Origin: Verrucosispora sp. WMMD573 | Lineage (GTDB): Bacteria > Actinomycetota > Actinomycetes > Mycobacteriales > Micromonosporaceae | Assembly: GCF_027497175.1 (NCBI RefSeq) | Contig: NZ_CP114901.1 | Span: forward strand, 2,356,001-2,420,000 | Direction: 5' to 3' | DNA length: 64,000 nucleotides | Shown here: one piece after another, positions 8,453 to 17,576 of the stretch | Layout of the letters: each line of letters begins with the position of its first letter | Numbering within the stretch: the first letter of the stretch is position 1 | Notes under the pieces: model-generated | What the model saw: only the letters and a program-made list of their open reading frames with translations | Told to the model about the DNA's origin: nothing | The model's database searches: none | Program-made: the position numbers and the translations under genes

Positions 8453-8756
8453 GGTGCGGGGGGTGGAGCTGTTGGTGCGGCAGGTCAGTCACTGGCAGCA
8501 GCCACGGTGGTCGGCCGCGGCATCGGTCGGCAACGTGTCCCGGGCGGATCTGGTGCACCGGCTGGTGCAGGAGATCGCCAACCTCGCCGCGGACGCAGAG
8601 GGGCAGCCACGACGACTCGTACCCCGGCTCGACAACGACCTCGCCCTGCCCGACCAGCTCCGGGTGGTTGCCGCCGACCTACTCGCCGCGAACCCGAGCG
8701 AGGAGGCCCTGGCCCGGGCCGCTACCGAGGTGACCGCGACCCGTACCGCCCTCTAG
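8418..8756 (+). CDS. Small conserved actinobacterial protein of unknown function
   Basis: 112 residues if started at ATG 8418; a GTG further in, such as 8463, is also possible. The first 15 residues come from the G-rich repeat and are Val/Gly only, so the true N terminus may be shorter. The remainder looks like a real soluble protein. An aromatic SHWQQPRW segment leads into an amphipathic helical region ending LPDQLRVVAADLLAANP, then ATRTAL at the C terminus. I recall similar short proteins in Micromonospora but no function. It is isolated, between repeats on both sides. Confidence 0.65.
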   Translation: MDVVTVGVGVGVVRGVELLVRQVSHWQQPRWSAAASVGNVSRADLVHRLVQEIANLAADAEGQPRRLVPRLDNDLALPDQLRVVAADLLAANPSEEALARAATEVTATRTAL

Positions 8757-8800
8757 CGACCGGGCCGAACCGAGCTGCGGCGCTCCTCAGAGACCGTCGG

Positions 8801-9057
8801 CCCGCCCAACGGCCCCACGCCCGCCCAACGGCCCCACGCCCGCCCAACGGCCCCACGCCCGCCCAACGGCCCCACGCCCGCCCAACGGCCCCACGCCCGC
8901 CCAACGGCCCCACGCCCGCCCAACGGCCCCACGCCCGCCCAACGGCCCCACGCCCGCCCAACGGCCCCACGCCCGCCCAACGGCCCCACGCCCGCCCAAC
9001 GGCCCCACGCCCGCCCAACGGCCCCACGCCCGCCCAACGGCCCCACGCCCGCCCGAC
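8801..9057. repeat. Minisatellite: 13 perfect tandem copies of a 19-bp unit plus a partial copy
   Basis: The unit CCCGCCCAACGGCCCCACG repeats at exactly 19-bp steps from 8801 to 9047. A broken fourteenth copy and degenerate GCCCGACGACC-type remnants follow. There are no spacers, so it is not a CRISPR array. It lies in the 547-bp gap between the small conserved gene and the thiolase (convergent), and no gene is supported in that gap. Open frames across it are by-products of the repeat. Confidence 0.95.
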
Positions 9058-9303
9058 GACCCCTTCGGCTGCCCGACGACCCTTTTCGACTGCCCGATCC
9101 CCCTCGAGCAGTCCGACATGCGGCAAGTCGGGGTCTCCGGCCGAGCTGATGGCCCGAGTCGCCGCATGTCGCGGCCCGGTGACCGCGGCCCCGTGACGCG
9201 GCCCCCGTGACCGCGGGCCGGTGACCGCGGGCCGGTGACCGCTGGCCGCGGTTAGTGTCGGCTGCGGTCGGCCGCGCAGACCGGGGGCGGCGACTTTGTG
9301 CTG

Positions 9304-10566
9304 TCAGCTCAGGCGCTCGATGACCATCGCCATGCCCTGCCCTCCGCCGACGCACATGGTCTCCAGGCCGATGGTCTTGTCGTGCCACTGCAGGGCGTTG
9401 AGCAGCGTGCCGGTGATCCGGGCACCGGTCATCCCGAACGGGTGGCCGACGGCGATCGCGCCGCCCATCACGTTCAGCTTCTCCTCCGGGATGCCGAGCT
9501 GGCGGTACGACGGGATCACCTGGGCGGCGAACGCCTCGTTGATCTCGACCAGGTCGACGTCGTCGATGGTCATACCGGCGCGTGCGAGTGCCTGCCTGCT
9601 CGCTTCCACCGGGCCGAGGCCCATGATCTCGGGTGACAGCGCGGTGACACCTGTGGAGACGATCCGGGCCAGCGGAGTGATACCCAGTTCCTCGGCCCGC
9701 TGGGCGCTCATCACGACCACGGCGGCGGACCCGTCGTTGAGCGGGCAGCAGTTACCGGCGGTGATCCGGCCGTCCGGTCGGAAGACCGGCTTCAGCTCGG
9801 AGACCGCCGCCAGGGAGACCCCGGCTCGGGGGCCGTCGTCAGTGCTGACCACCGTGCCGTCGGGCGTGGTGACCGGGGTGATCTCACGGGCCCAGAAGCC
9901 GTCGGCGATCGCCTTCTCGGCCAGGTTCTGGCTGCGTACGCCGAAGGCGTCCATGTCGGCGCGGCTGACGTCGTACACCTGCGCGAGATTCTCGGCGGTC
10001 TGCCCCATGGCCAGGTAGACGTCGGGTAGCGCGTCCTTCTCACGCGGGTCGGTCCAGACCGGCGCGCCCGCCTCGGCACGAGCCTGGGAGCGTTCGCGGG
10101 CCGACGCGAAGCGCGGGTTCTCCCAGCCGCCGCCGAGCAGGGCCTGAGCCTCGGGCGGCAGGCCGTCGGAGCTGCCACGTGCGTAACGGGAGACCATTTC
10201 GACGCCGGCGGAGATGAAGACGTCGCCCTCACCGGCCCGGATCGCGTGCATGGCCATCCGCGTCGTCTGCAGCGAGGATGCGCAGTAGCGGGTGAGGGTC
10301 GCGCCGGGTAGGCCGTCGAGGCCCATCAGCACGGCGACCACGCGAGCCATGTTGAAACCCTGCTCGCCGCCGGGCAGGCCGCACCCGAGATAAAGGTCGT
10401 CAATCTGTCGCGGGTCGAGTTGCGGCACCTTGGCCAGGGCCGCCTGCACGATGGTGGCGGCCAGATCGTCCGGGCGGAGATCACGTAGGGACCCCTTGTG
10501 GGCCCGGCCGATGGGGGAGCGGGCGGTGGCGACGATGACGGCGTCGCGGGACGACTCAATCGGCAT
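9304..10566 (-). CDS. Acetyl-CoA C-acyltransferase (thiolase)
   Basis: 420 residues, close to usual for FadA-type thiolases. The acylated Cys95 lies in TRYCASSLQ. The catalytic histidine region GHPFGMTGAR and the C-terminal active-site CVGGGQG are present, as is NEAFA. Thiolases cleave 3-ketoacyl-CoA with CoA or run the reverse condensation. The length and sequence type favour the degradative class, but which chain lengths it uses is not visible. It is single, 85 bp from the following SGNH gene. Acyl-CoA dehydrogenase and acetoacetyl-CoA synthetase occur 35 kb away in the same window. Confidence 0.95.
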   Translation of the reverse strand: MPIESSRDAVIVATARSPIGRAHKGSLRDLRPDDLAATIVQAALAKVPQLDPRQIDDLYLGCGLPGGEQGFNMARVVAVLMGLDGLPGATLTRYCASSLQTTRMAMHAIRAGEGDVFISAGVEMVSRYARGSSDGLPPEAQALLGGGWENPRFASARERSQARAEAGAPVWTDPREKDALPDVYLAMGQTAENLAQVYDVSRADMDAFGVRSQNLAEKAIADGFWAREITPVTTPDGTVVSTDDGPRAGVSLAAVSELKPVFRPDGRITAGNCCPLNDGSAAVVVMSAQRAEELGITPLARIVSTGVTALSPEIMGLGPVEASRQALARAGMTIDDVDLVEINEAFAAQVIPSYRQLGIPEEKLNVMGGAIAVGHPFGMTGARITGTLLNALQWHDKTIGLETMCVGGGQGMAMVIERLS

Positions 10567-10651
10567 ACCGTCACGTTAACTCGCCGGTAACTAGCGGCGG
10601 AAGTTTTCGCTGGCCGGGAAATGTCACCTCGCGTCGGACGGGTAGACCCGG

Positions 10652-11455
10652 TCAGTGGTGTGGGGTTACGGCCGCGGCGGCGGCCACCGCGGGTAGCAGG
10701 GCGTGGGCCCAGACCCGGTAACCGTCGGCGGAGGGGTGGTAGCCGTCGTGACAGAAGGTGCCGGCGTCGGCCCGGAACACCGGGCCTGTCTCGGTGGCCA
10801 GGTCCACCACCGTCCCGCCGGCGTCGAGTACCGCACCGGTCTGTGCCCGGGCGACGCGGTGCCCCATCCAGCCGACGACCTGCCGCAGCGGCGACGCGAT
10901 CGCGCGTACGGCACCGAGATCCGGGCAGGTGCCGACTACGACCTCGACGCCGGCCTGACGCAGCCGGTGCACGGCCGCGCCGAGATAGGCAGCGGCCTCG
11001 GTGGGCCGGCGCATGCTGGTGACGTCGTTGGCCCCGACCAGGACGACCGCCACGTCCGGCCGCTCGCCGAGCAGCGCCCGCGCCACCTGGGTAGCCAGGT
11101 CGGTCGAGCACGAGCCGGACACACCGACGCTGGACAGGTGCACCTGACGGCCGCCCGGCCCCTCCGCGAGCAACTCCGCCAACTGCCCGCCGATGGTGTC
11201 GCCGAGCCGATCCACCCCGACGCCGAGGGCGGAGGAGTCACCGAGCAGCACCAGGCGCAGCGGTGGGGCACCGGCCCGACCGACTGTCGCCCGCAGTGCC
11301 AGGCCGAGTTCCGGCTGGGCGTAGCGGCGGTTGCGCGCCACTACGGCCTCGCCGGCGAGCACCGCGGCCCCGCCGAGTGCGCCCGCGAGGAGGGAAAACG
11401 CGGCGGTACGGGCAACCCGCACGGCGACCTGGGTGCCGGCAGACAGATTGGTCAT
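10652..11455 (-). CDS. SGNH/GDSL-type hydrolase (paralogue 2)
   Basis: 267 residues starting at ATG 11455. An N-terminal hydrophobic segment around residues 12-32 suggests a membrane anchor or signal. SGNH blocks are visible: GDSS with the nucleophile serine, GANDVT, and DGYHPSADGY with the Asp-His pair. It is 46 bp downstream of a related SGNH gene on the same strand, and both share VGTCPDLGA and the block layout, so they are tandem paralogues. SGNH enzymes are esterases, lipases or acetyl-esterases; the substrate here is unknown. The longer open frame upstream is a shadow of the paralogue. Confidence 0.9.
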   Translation of the reverse strand: MTNLSAGTQVAVRVARTAAFSLLAGALGGAAVLAGEAVVARNRRYAQPELGLALRATVGRAGAPPLRLVLLGDSSALGVGVDRLGDTIGGQLAELLAEGPGGRQVHLSSVGVSGSCSTDLATQVARALLGERPDVAVVLVGANDVTSMRRPTEAAAYLGAAVHRLRQAGVEVVVGTCPDLGAVRAIASPLRQVVGWMGHRVARAQTGAVLDAGGTVVDLATETGPVFRADAGTFCHDGYHPSADGYRVWAHALLPAVAAAAAVTPHH

Positions 11456-11501
11456 GATGCCGCCCCCACGCCGGAACCGGAACGGCCCCTGATCCGCTCG
11501 G

Positions 11502-12554
11502 TCATGAGAATCCTTCCACTGCGGGTAAGTCGACGGTGCGGGCTGGCTGCGGCGTCGGACCGACACCGAAGAATCCCCGCCGGCGCAGCTGCGCCCAACG
11601 GCCCGCCGGACCGCCGTCGCTGCCCCGGACCTGCGTACCGCTGACCTCCGTCCCGGGGTGCCGAGCCGCCTCCTGCGCGGCCTTCGGCAACGACCGTACG
11701 CCTTCGAGCCGTGTTGGCGAAGGCCTGCGTTCGGCACCGTGGCCCAGCGCCGAGAGCACCGTCGGCAACAGGGCGGCGGCGGCCGCCGCGTAGCCCTCGG
11801 CGGAGGGGTGGAATCGGTCCCAGGCGAACATCCGCCCCGGCTCGGCGGTGAACCGGGGGCCGAGTAGGTCGCCGAGGGAGACCGTCCAACCACCGGCCGA
11901 CACCACCGCGACCGTCTGCGCGGCAGCGAGCTGCCGGCTCCACCGGCGGGCCAACCAGCGCAGCGGTGGCTGGATGGGTCGGATCGCGCCCAGGTCCGGG
12001 CAGGTCCCGACGATCACCTCCGCACCGCCCGCGCGCAGTGCCCGGACCCCCTCGACGAGATACCGTACGGCCAGGGCCGGCGGGGTGCGGTTGGTGACGT
12101 CGTTGCCGCCGATGAGGATGACCGCGACCTCGGGCTCGCACTCCAGGGCCGCCTCCACCTGGAACCGCAGGCCGGCGGAGATGGCGCCCACCACCGCGAA
12201 GCGGTGCAACCGGACGGGACGCTGCAGACGCCGGGACAGGCCGGTGGCCAGCAACGCGCCCGGCGTCTCCCGGCGTCGGTGCACCCCGTAACCGGCGGCC
12301 GACGAGTCACCGAGAATGACCATGGTGATCGCGGGCCCGGTGAATTTCGCGCCGTAGACCCCGTCGCAGCGTGGTGGCGGTGCCTCGGCCATCGGAATGG
12401 TGCGCCGGGCCTGCCTCGCCTGACCGAAGAGGACACCTGTCGTCGCCGCCGCGGCCGCCACCGTGGCCCCCGTGCCGATGGCCGCGAGACGGGCCACCCG
12501 CAGGGCACGCTGCCAGCGCGGACGATCCGGTACGACGGAACCAGCGACCCCCAT
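11502..12554 (-). CDS. SGNH/GDSL-type hydrolase (paralogue 1)
   Basis: 350 residues. A hydrophobic segment at about residues 20-45 is a probable anchor. The catalytic blocks are GDSSAAGYG, GGNDVT and DRFHPSAEGY. Compared with its downstream neighbour it has an extra Arg/Pro/Gly-rich C-terminal tail of about 80 residues without recognisable domain. It is probably co-transcribed with the downstream paralogue. The genes look like an old tandem duplication, since motifs are shared but much of the rest has diverged. Confidence 0.9.
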   Translation of the reverse strand: MGVAGSVVPDRPRWQRALRVARLAAIGTGATVAAAAATTGVLFGQARQARRTIPMAEAPPPRCDGVYGAKFTGPAITMVILGDSSAAGYGVHRRRETPGALLATGLSRRLQRPVRLHRFAVVGAISAGLRFQVEAALECEPEVAVILIGGNDVTNRTPPALAVRYLVEGVRALRAGGAEVIVGTCPDLGAIRPIQPPLRWLARRWSRQLAAAQTVAVVSAGGWTVSLGDLLGPRFTAEPGRMFAWDRFHPSAEGYAAAAAALLPTVLSALGHGAERRPSPTRLEGVRSLPKAAQEAARHPGTEVSGTQVRGSDGGPAGRWAQLRRRGFFGVGPTPQPARTVDLPAVEGFS

Positions 12555-12693
12555 ACCGTGACACTAGCGCGCCTGTCTGACGCCCTGCTGTCATCGTCGC
12601 GGCGCTCCGGTGCCTGGAAAACGACCGCGCTGGGTACTTGGATGGAGGGTGTTGCGGCGGAGCGTCACGCTGCACGTGGAGAGGAGCACGACG

Positions 12694-13050
12694 ATGGCTA
12701 AGACGTTGAAACGAGGTGCCGCCTTCGTGGCCTTGGCGCGGGCGATGACCGCCGGCTCCCGGGGAGGGCCGTCGCTCGGCGCCCGGATCGGGGCGCTGCC
12801 CAGGATGATCGCGGCCACCGCGCGGGGCCAGTACGACGGCGGGCTGCGGCTTGCCATGATGACCGCCGCCACGGCGTACATCGTCTCGCCGATCGACGCG
12901 GTGCCGGAAATGTTCCTCGCCGTGTTCGGGCTGATCGACGACGCGGTGATGGTCACCTGGCTGGCCGGTTCGGTGCTCGCCGAGACCGAGCGCTTCCTGG
13001 AGTGGGAGGCACGTCGCAGCACCGTGGTCCCCGGCCACGTGGTGCCCTGA
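12694..13050 (+). CDS. DUF1232 (YkvA-type) membrane-associated protein
   Basis: 118 residues from ATG 12694, preceded by GGAGAGGAG. The core IVSPIDAVPE followed by LIDDAVMVTWL is the DUF1232 signature: a hydrophobic hairpin with YxxSPID-like residues. The function of the family is not established. The frame is open upstream, but the ribosome binding site and start of similarity favour this ATG. It is 82 bp ahead of cbs on the same strand. Confidence 0.88.
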   Translation: MAKTLKRGAAFVALARAMTAGSRGGPSLGARIGALPRMIAATARGQYDGGLRLAMMTAATAYIVSPIDAVPEMFLAVFGLIDDAVMVTWLAGSVLAETERFLEWEARRSTVVPGHVVP

Positions 13051-13132
13051 CCGACGTACCCTTGGCGGGAATTCCACCTGGTTCACCCGCCCGGCCTGGC
13101 GTGCCGGTGCCGGAGCGAAAGGGCACAACGAG

Positions 13133-14503
<1,371 letters not shown>

Positions 14504-14538
14504 CCCAACCCCCCAACCCCCACACCCTCCCAACCAGT

Positions 14539-14599
14539 GTTGATCATGAGGTTAGCGGCATCGGGGAGATCGAAAACTGCCGCCAACCTCATGATCAAC
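14539..14599. repeat. Intergenic palindrome, copy B
   Basis: 22-bp arms (14539-14560 and 14578-14599) with one mismatch and a 17-nt loop. The ends are GTTGATCATGA/TCATGATCAAC. It lies 35 bp past the cbs stop, between convergent genes, with C-rich DNA to the left and (GTGGG)n-like DNA to the right. It could also act as a bidirectional terminator. Confidence 0.85.
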
Positions 14600-14628
14600 G
14601 GAGTGGGTGGGGTGGGGTGGGGCGGGGA

Positions 14629-15138
14629 TCAGAGTTGGCGCTCGTAGCGCAGTTGGGGGGTTTGCGCGGGGCCGATCATCTCGTCGCGGGTCACCCCGGT
14701 GGGGTGCCAGCCGCCGCGCTCGTAGAAGAGGCGGGCGTGGGTGTTGTCGCGCAGCACCCAGAGGACCGCCCAGCGCCAGCCTCGCGTCCGCATCTTGGTC
14801 AGGGCGTCGACCATCAGGGCCCGGCCGACGCCGCGACCCCGCTCGGACGGCTCCAGGTGGATGGCGTTGAGCAGCCCGGTCGCCGGATCGCCCGCGTCGT
14901 CGGGGCCGAAGTAGCTGAAGCCGGCCAGGGCACCGTTCCGCTCGGCCACCGTCATCACATGGTCGGCTCGCTCCCAGGTCCATCGCTGCACCCAGTATTC
15001 GCCCATCGCCTCCGGGGTCGGATCGGCCAGCGCCTCCGCCGGCAGGAACGAGGAGTAGGCGGCGACCCGGGAACGTTGGTGCAGGGCCCCCACCGGCAGG
15101 AGATCAGTGGATCCTGCCGGACGCAGCGTGACGGTCAC
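14629..15138 (-). CDS. GNAT family N-acetyltransferase
   Basis: 169 residues, a standard single GNAT domain. Motif A with the acetyl-CoA pyrophosphate loop is seen as [10 protein letters not shown], preceded by the strand LLNAIHLEP. Motif [11 protein letters not shown], follows, with the aromatic residue typical of the family. The substrate is unknown. Its ATG overlaps the rnz stop by four bases, so it is translated downstream of RNase Z in the same transcript. Confidence 0.92.
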   Translation of the reverse strand: MTVTLRPAGSTDLLPVGALHQRSRVAAYSSFLPAEALADPTPEAMGEYWVQRWTWERADHVMTVAERNGALAGFSYFGPDDAGDPATGLLNAIHLEPSERGRGVGRALMVDALTKMRTRGWRWAVLWVLRDNTHARLFYERGGWHPTGVTRDEMIGPAQTPQLRYERQL

Positions 15139-16064
15139 TCGACCGAGGGTACCCGTCGGGGTGGCACCTGAATCGTGGTCAGATCCTCGGCGATCACCAG
15201 ATCCCCGTCGAAGTGCCGGCGGGCCTCGTCGGCGAATCGGGCCGGGTCGGCGTACCGCTGGGAGAAGTGGGTGAGCACGAGTCGGCGTACCCCTGACTCG
15301 GCCGCCACCCGCGCGGCCTGGCCGGCGGTGAGATGCCCGACCTCGGCGGCGAGCGCGGCCTCCGACTCCAGGAACGTCGACTCGATGACCAGCAGGTCGG
15401 CGTGCTCGGCCAGCGCGTACACCCCGTCGCAGAGGCCGGTGTCCATCACGAAGGCGAACCGCTGCCCCGGCCGTGGCGTGCTCACCTGCTCCCGGGTGAC
15501 GCGCCGCCCGTCGAGGTCGAGGTGGCCGGTGCGTTGCAGCTCACCGACCGCCGGCCCGGTGATGCCGTACGCGGCCAGCCTCTCCGGCAGCATCCGGCAC
15601 CCGTCGGGCTCCACCAGCCGATAGCCGTACGTCTCGATGGGGTGCCACAGCCGGCGTGCCTCCAACGTCCCGTGCCGCAGCAGGATTCGTTGCCCGTCCG
15701 ACTCGATCGGGGTGACGGCCAGTTCGGCGGTCTCGTGGAAGGAACTGGCGTGCCGCAGCCGGGCGAAGTAGTCGGCGCCGCCGGCCGGGAAGTGCACCGC
15801 CACCGGATGCGGCACCCGGTCCAGGGACAGGCGCTGGATGGTGCCGGGCAGGCCGAGGCAGTGGTCGCCGTGGAAGTGGGTGACGCAGATCCGGGTCAGG
15901 TCGTTGGCGGTGACGCCGGTGTGCAGCAGTTGCCGCTGGCTGCCCTCGCCGGGGTCGAAGAGGATCACCTCGTCGTCCCACCGCAGCACGTACCCGTTGT
16001 GGTTGCGGGTCCGGGTGGGTGCCTGGCTCGCCGTGCCGAGTACCACCAGCTCGCGCATTGACAC
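15135..16064 (-). CDS. rnz: Ribonuclease Z (tRNase Z)
   Basis: 309 residues of the metallo-beta-lactamase fold. The zinc motif [13 protein letters not shown] is intact, as are DPGEGSQRQ near the N terminus and later metal ligands ([16 protein letters not shown]). RNase Z removes 3' trailers from tRNA precursors; actinobacterial tRNAs often encode CCA, as the one at 6957 does. Two starts are possible: GTG 16064, five bases after GGAGG, or ATG 16058. I kept the GTG. A long upstream region with a small ORF and hairpins precedes it. It is coupled to the downstream GNAT gene. Confidence 0.93.
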   Translation of the reverse strand: MSMRELVVLGTASQAPTRTRNHNGYVLRWDDEVILFDPGEGSQRQLLHTGVTANDLTRICVTHFHGDHCLGLPGTIQRLSLDRVPHPVAVHFPAGGADYFARLRHASSFHETAELAVTPIESDGQRILLRHGTLEARRLWHPIETYGYRLVEPDGCRMLPERLAAYGITGPAVGELQRTGHLDLDGRRVTREQVSTPRPGQRFAFVMDTGLCDGVYALAEHADLLVIESTFLESEAALAAEVGHLTAGQAARVAAESGVRRLVLTHFSQRYADPARFADEARRHFDGDLVIAEDLTTIQVPPRRVPSVE

Positions 16065-16088
16065 GGCCGCCTCCGGTACGGAATGAAG

Positions 16089-16152
16089 CGACCCCCGGGG
16101 CTTCCGCGCTGACGCGCGGGCCGACTGGACTGGGCCGGCACCCCGGGGGTCG
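16089..16152 (-). promoter_or_regulatory. GC-rich hairpin in the rnz leader
   Basis: CGACCCCCGGGG (16089-16100) and CCCCGGGGGTCG (16141-16152) are perfect 12-bp arms with a 40-nt loop, ending about 15 bases before the rnz ribosome binding site. In the rnz transcript it could control access to that site or terminate leader transcription. The rest of the 318-bp gap to the M42 gene contains the leader ORF at 16251-16289 and nothing else I can support. Confidence 0.5.
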
Positions 16153-16250
16153 GGTGGCTGTCGTGGTTTCGCCGCACCGCTGCCACACGGTCTCGACGAC
16201 TCTTACCGTGCCCGTCCCGGGGGACAGGCTGTCACTGTCGAGGACAGCGG

Positions 16251-16289
16251 CTAGCGGACAGCCACCTCACGAGTCCGATTGCTATACAA
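16251..16289 (-). CDS. Candidate 12-codon leader peptide upstream of rnz
   Basis: A TTG start is followed by codons for MYSNRTREVAVR and a TAG stop. An uncommonly strong Shine-Dalgarno sequence, AAAGGAGG (complement of 16300-16308), lies ten bases upstream. The ORF sits about 190 nt upstream of rnz on the same strand, with several short inverted repeats and the hairpin at 16089-16152 in between, the layout of an attenuation leader. Three of the twelve codons encode arginine. It is too short to prove from composition; the ribosome binding site is the main evidence. Confidence 0.45.
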   Translation of the reverse strand: MYSNRTREVAVR

Positions 16290-16382
16290 GTCTGGACCAC
16301 CTCCTTTCCCGTGTACCGCCACGCTATCCAGCCGCCGGCCGACCGGCAACGGATTTCGATCACACTGCCGTCGGCCCCGCTG

Positions 16383-17576
16383 TCAGGCGCTCTGGGCGAT
16401 GCCTATCGGCCCCTCGCGGGGGCCGTCCGCGCTGGCCGGCTGCACCGCCAGCGACGGGAAGTCGGCCAGGTCGCCCTCCGGCTCCGCGTCCCATTCGGGA
16501 AACACCAGGTCGCTCTGGAGGTAGAGGCAGATCAGCTGGGCCAGGTGACGCAGCCCTTCCAGGTGGGTGCGCTCGTGACCGTGGGTGGCGTCGACGCCGA
16601 AGCCGAGCAGCGCCACCCGGGCGTGTGCCCCCGCCTCCACCGCCGCCGCCACGTCCGAGCGGTAGTAGTCGAAGACGTCCCGGACGAGATCCACGTCGTG
16701 TTCCCGGGCGATCGACGCCAGGTTGCGGGTCAGGTGGTAGTCGAACGGCCCGACGCCGTCGCCCATCGCCAGGGTGGCCGAGTGCTCCCGGGACTGCTGC
16801 CCGGGGGCGACCACCGCCGCGTCCACCGAGACGATCTCGGCCACGTCGGGGTCGAGGCCGTGGGACGCCCCGTGGCCGATCTCCTCGGTCACGGTGACCA
16901 GCAGGTGAGCGCTGACGGCGGGCTTCACCCCGGCCTCGACCATCGCCTTCAGCGCGGCGAGCACCGCGGCCACCCCGGCCTTGTCGTCCAGATGGCGGGA
17001 CTTGACGTACCCACTTGGGGTGACCGTCGGGTTGGGCAGGAACGCCACGAAGTCGCCCGCGTCGATGCCGAGCGCCCGCAGCCCGGCGATGTCCTCCACC
17101 GGCTCGTCGACGCGTACCTCCACCTGCTCCCAGCCGAAGCCCTGCAGGTCGACACCCTCGTTGTAGCGGTGCCCGCTGGCCTTGAGCGGCAGCACCTGAC
17201 CGGTGACCACCCGGTCCAGGTCGTCGGTGAAGATCCGTACGTGGGCGCCCTCGGCGAACCGGGCACTGTGCGTACCGATCGGCTTCAGTTCCAGCCGGCC
17301 GTTCTCCTTCAGCCGCTTGACCATGCCGCCGATGGTGTCGGTGTGCACCACGATGGCCCGGTCCGCGCCGGTCTCGCGAGGTCCGGGCAGGCAGGCGCTC
17401 AGCGCGCCCCGGCGGGTTAGCGTCGACGGGATGCCGAGCGCCGACAGGCGCTCGCCCACGTACTGCTGCACATGGTCGGTGCGCCCGGACGGGCTCGGTA
17501 TGTCGAGCAGCTCGACCAGCACCTGACGGAGATAGTCCAGGTCGATGGGGAGCGGAGTGGTCTTGCGTACGGTCAT
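16383..17576 (-). CDS. M42-family metallopeptidase of the NAGGN cassette
   Basis: 397 residues from ATG 17576, overlapping the ngg stop by four bases. M42 metal-site elements are visible: HTDTIGGM, LDDKAG, TEEIGHGAS and DAAVVAPG, then HGHERTH at the end. M42 enzymes are di-zinc aminopeptidases. A distinct M42 subgroup accompanies asnO and ngg wherever N-acetylglutaminylglutamine amide is made, and the order asnO-ngg-M42 here fits that group. It may process or degrade the dipeptide, but that role is not proven. The open frame extends upstream only as a shadow of ngg. Confidence 0.92.
   Translation of the reverse strand: MTVRKTTPLPIDLDYLRQVLVELLDIPSPSGRTDHVQQYVGERLSALGIPSTLTRRGALSACLPGPRETGADRAIVVHTDTIGGMVKRLKENGRLELKPIGTHSARFAEGAHVRIFTDDLDRVVTGQVLPLKASGHRYNEGVDLQGFGWEQVEVRVDEPVEDIAGLRALGIDAGDFVAFLPNPTVTPSGYVKSRHLDDKAGVAAVLAALKAMVEAGVKPAVSAHLLVTVTEEIGHGASHGLDPDVAEIVSVDAAVVAPGQQSREHSATLAMGDGVGPFDYHLTRNLASIAREHDVDLVRDVFDYYRSDVAAAVEAGAHARVALLGFGVDATHGHERTHLEGLRHLAQLICLYLQSDLVFPEWDAEPEGDLADFPSLAVQPASADGPREGPIGIAQSA

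Noticed and set aside
8801..9057. CRISPR array
   Set aside because: The 19-bp units abut directly with no spacers and there are no cas genes.
8787..9388. Repetitive Gly/Ala/Trp/Arg proteins on the minus strand
   Set aside because: These are frame-cycling translations of the 19-bp minisatellite.
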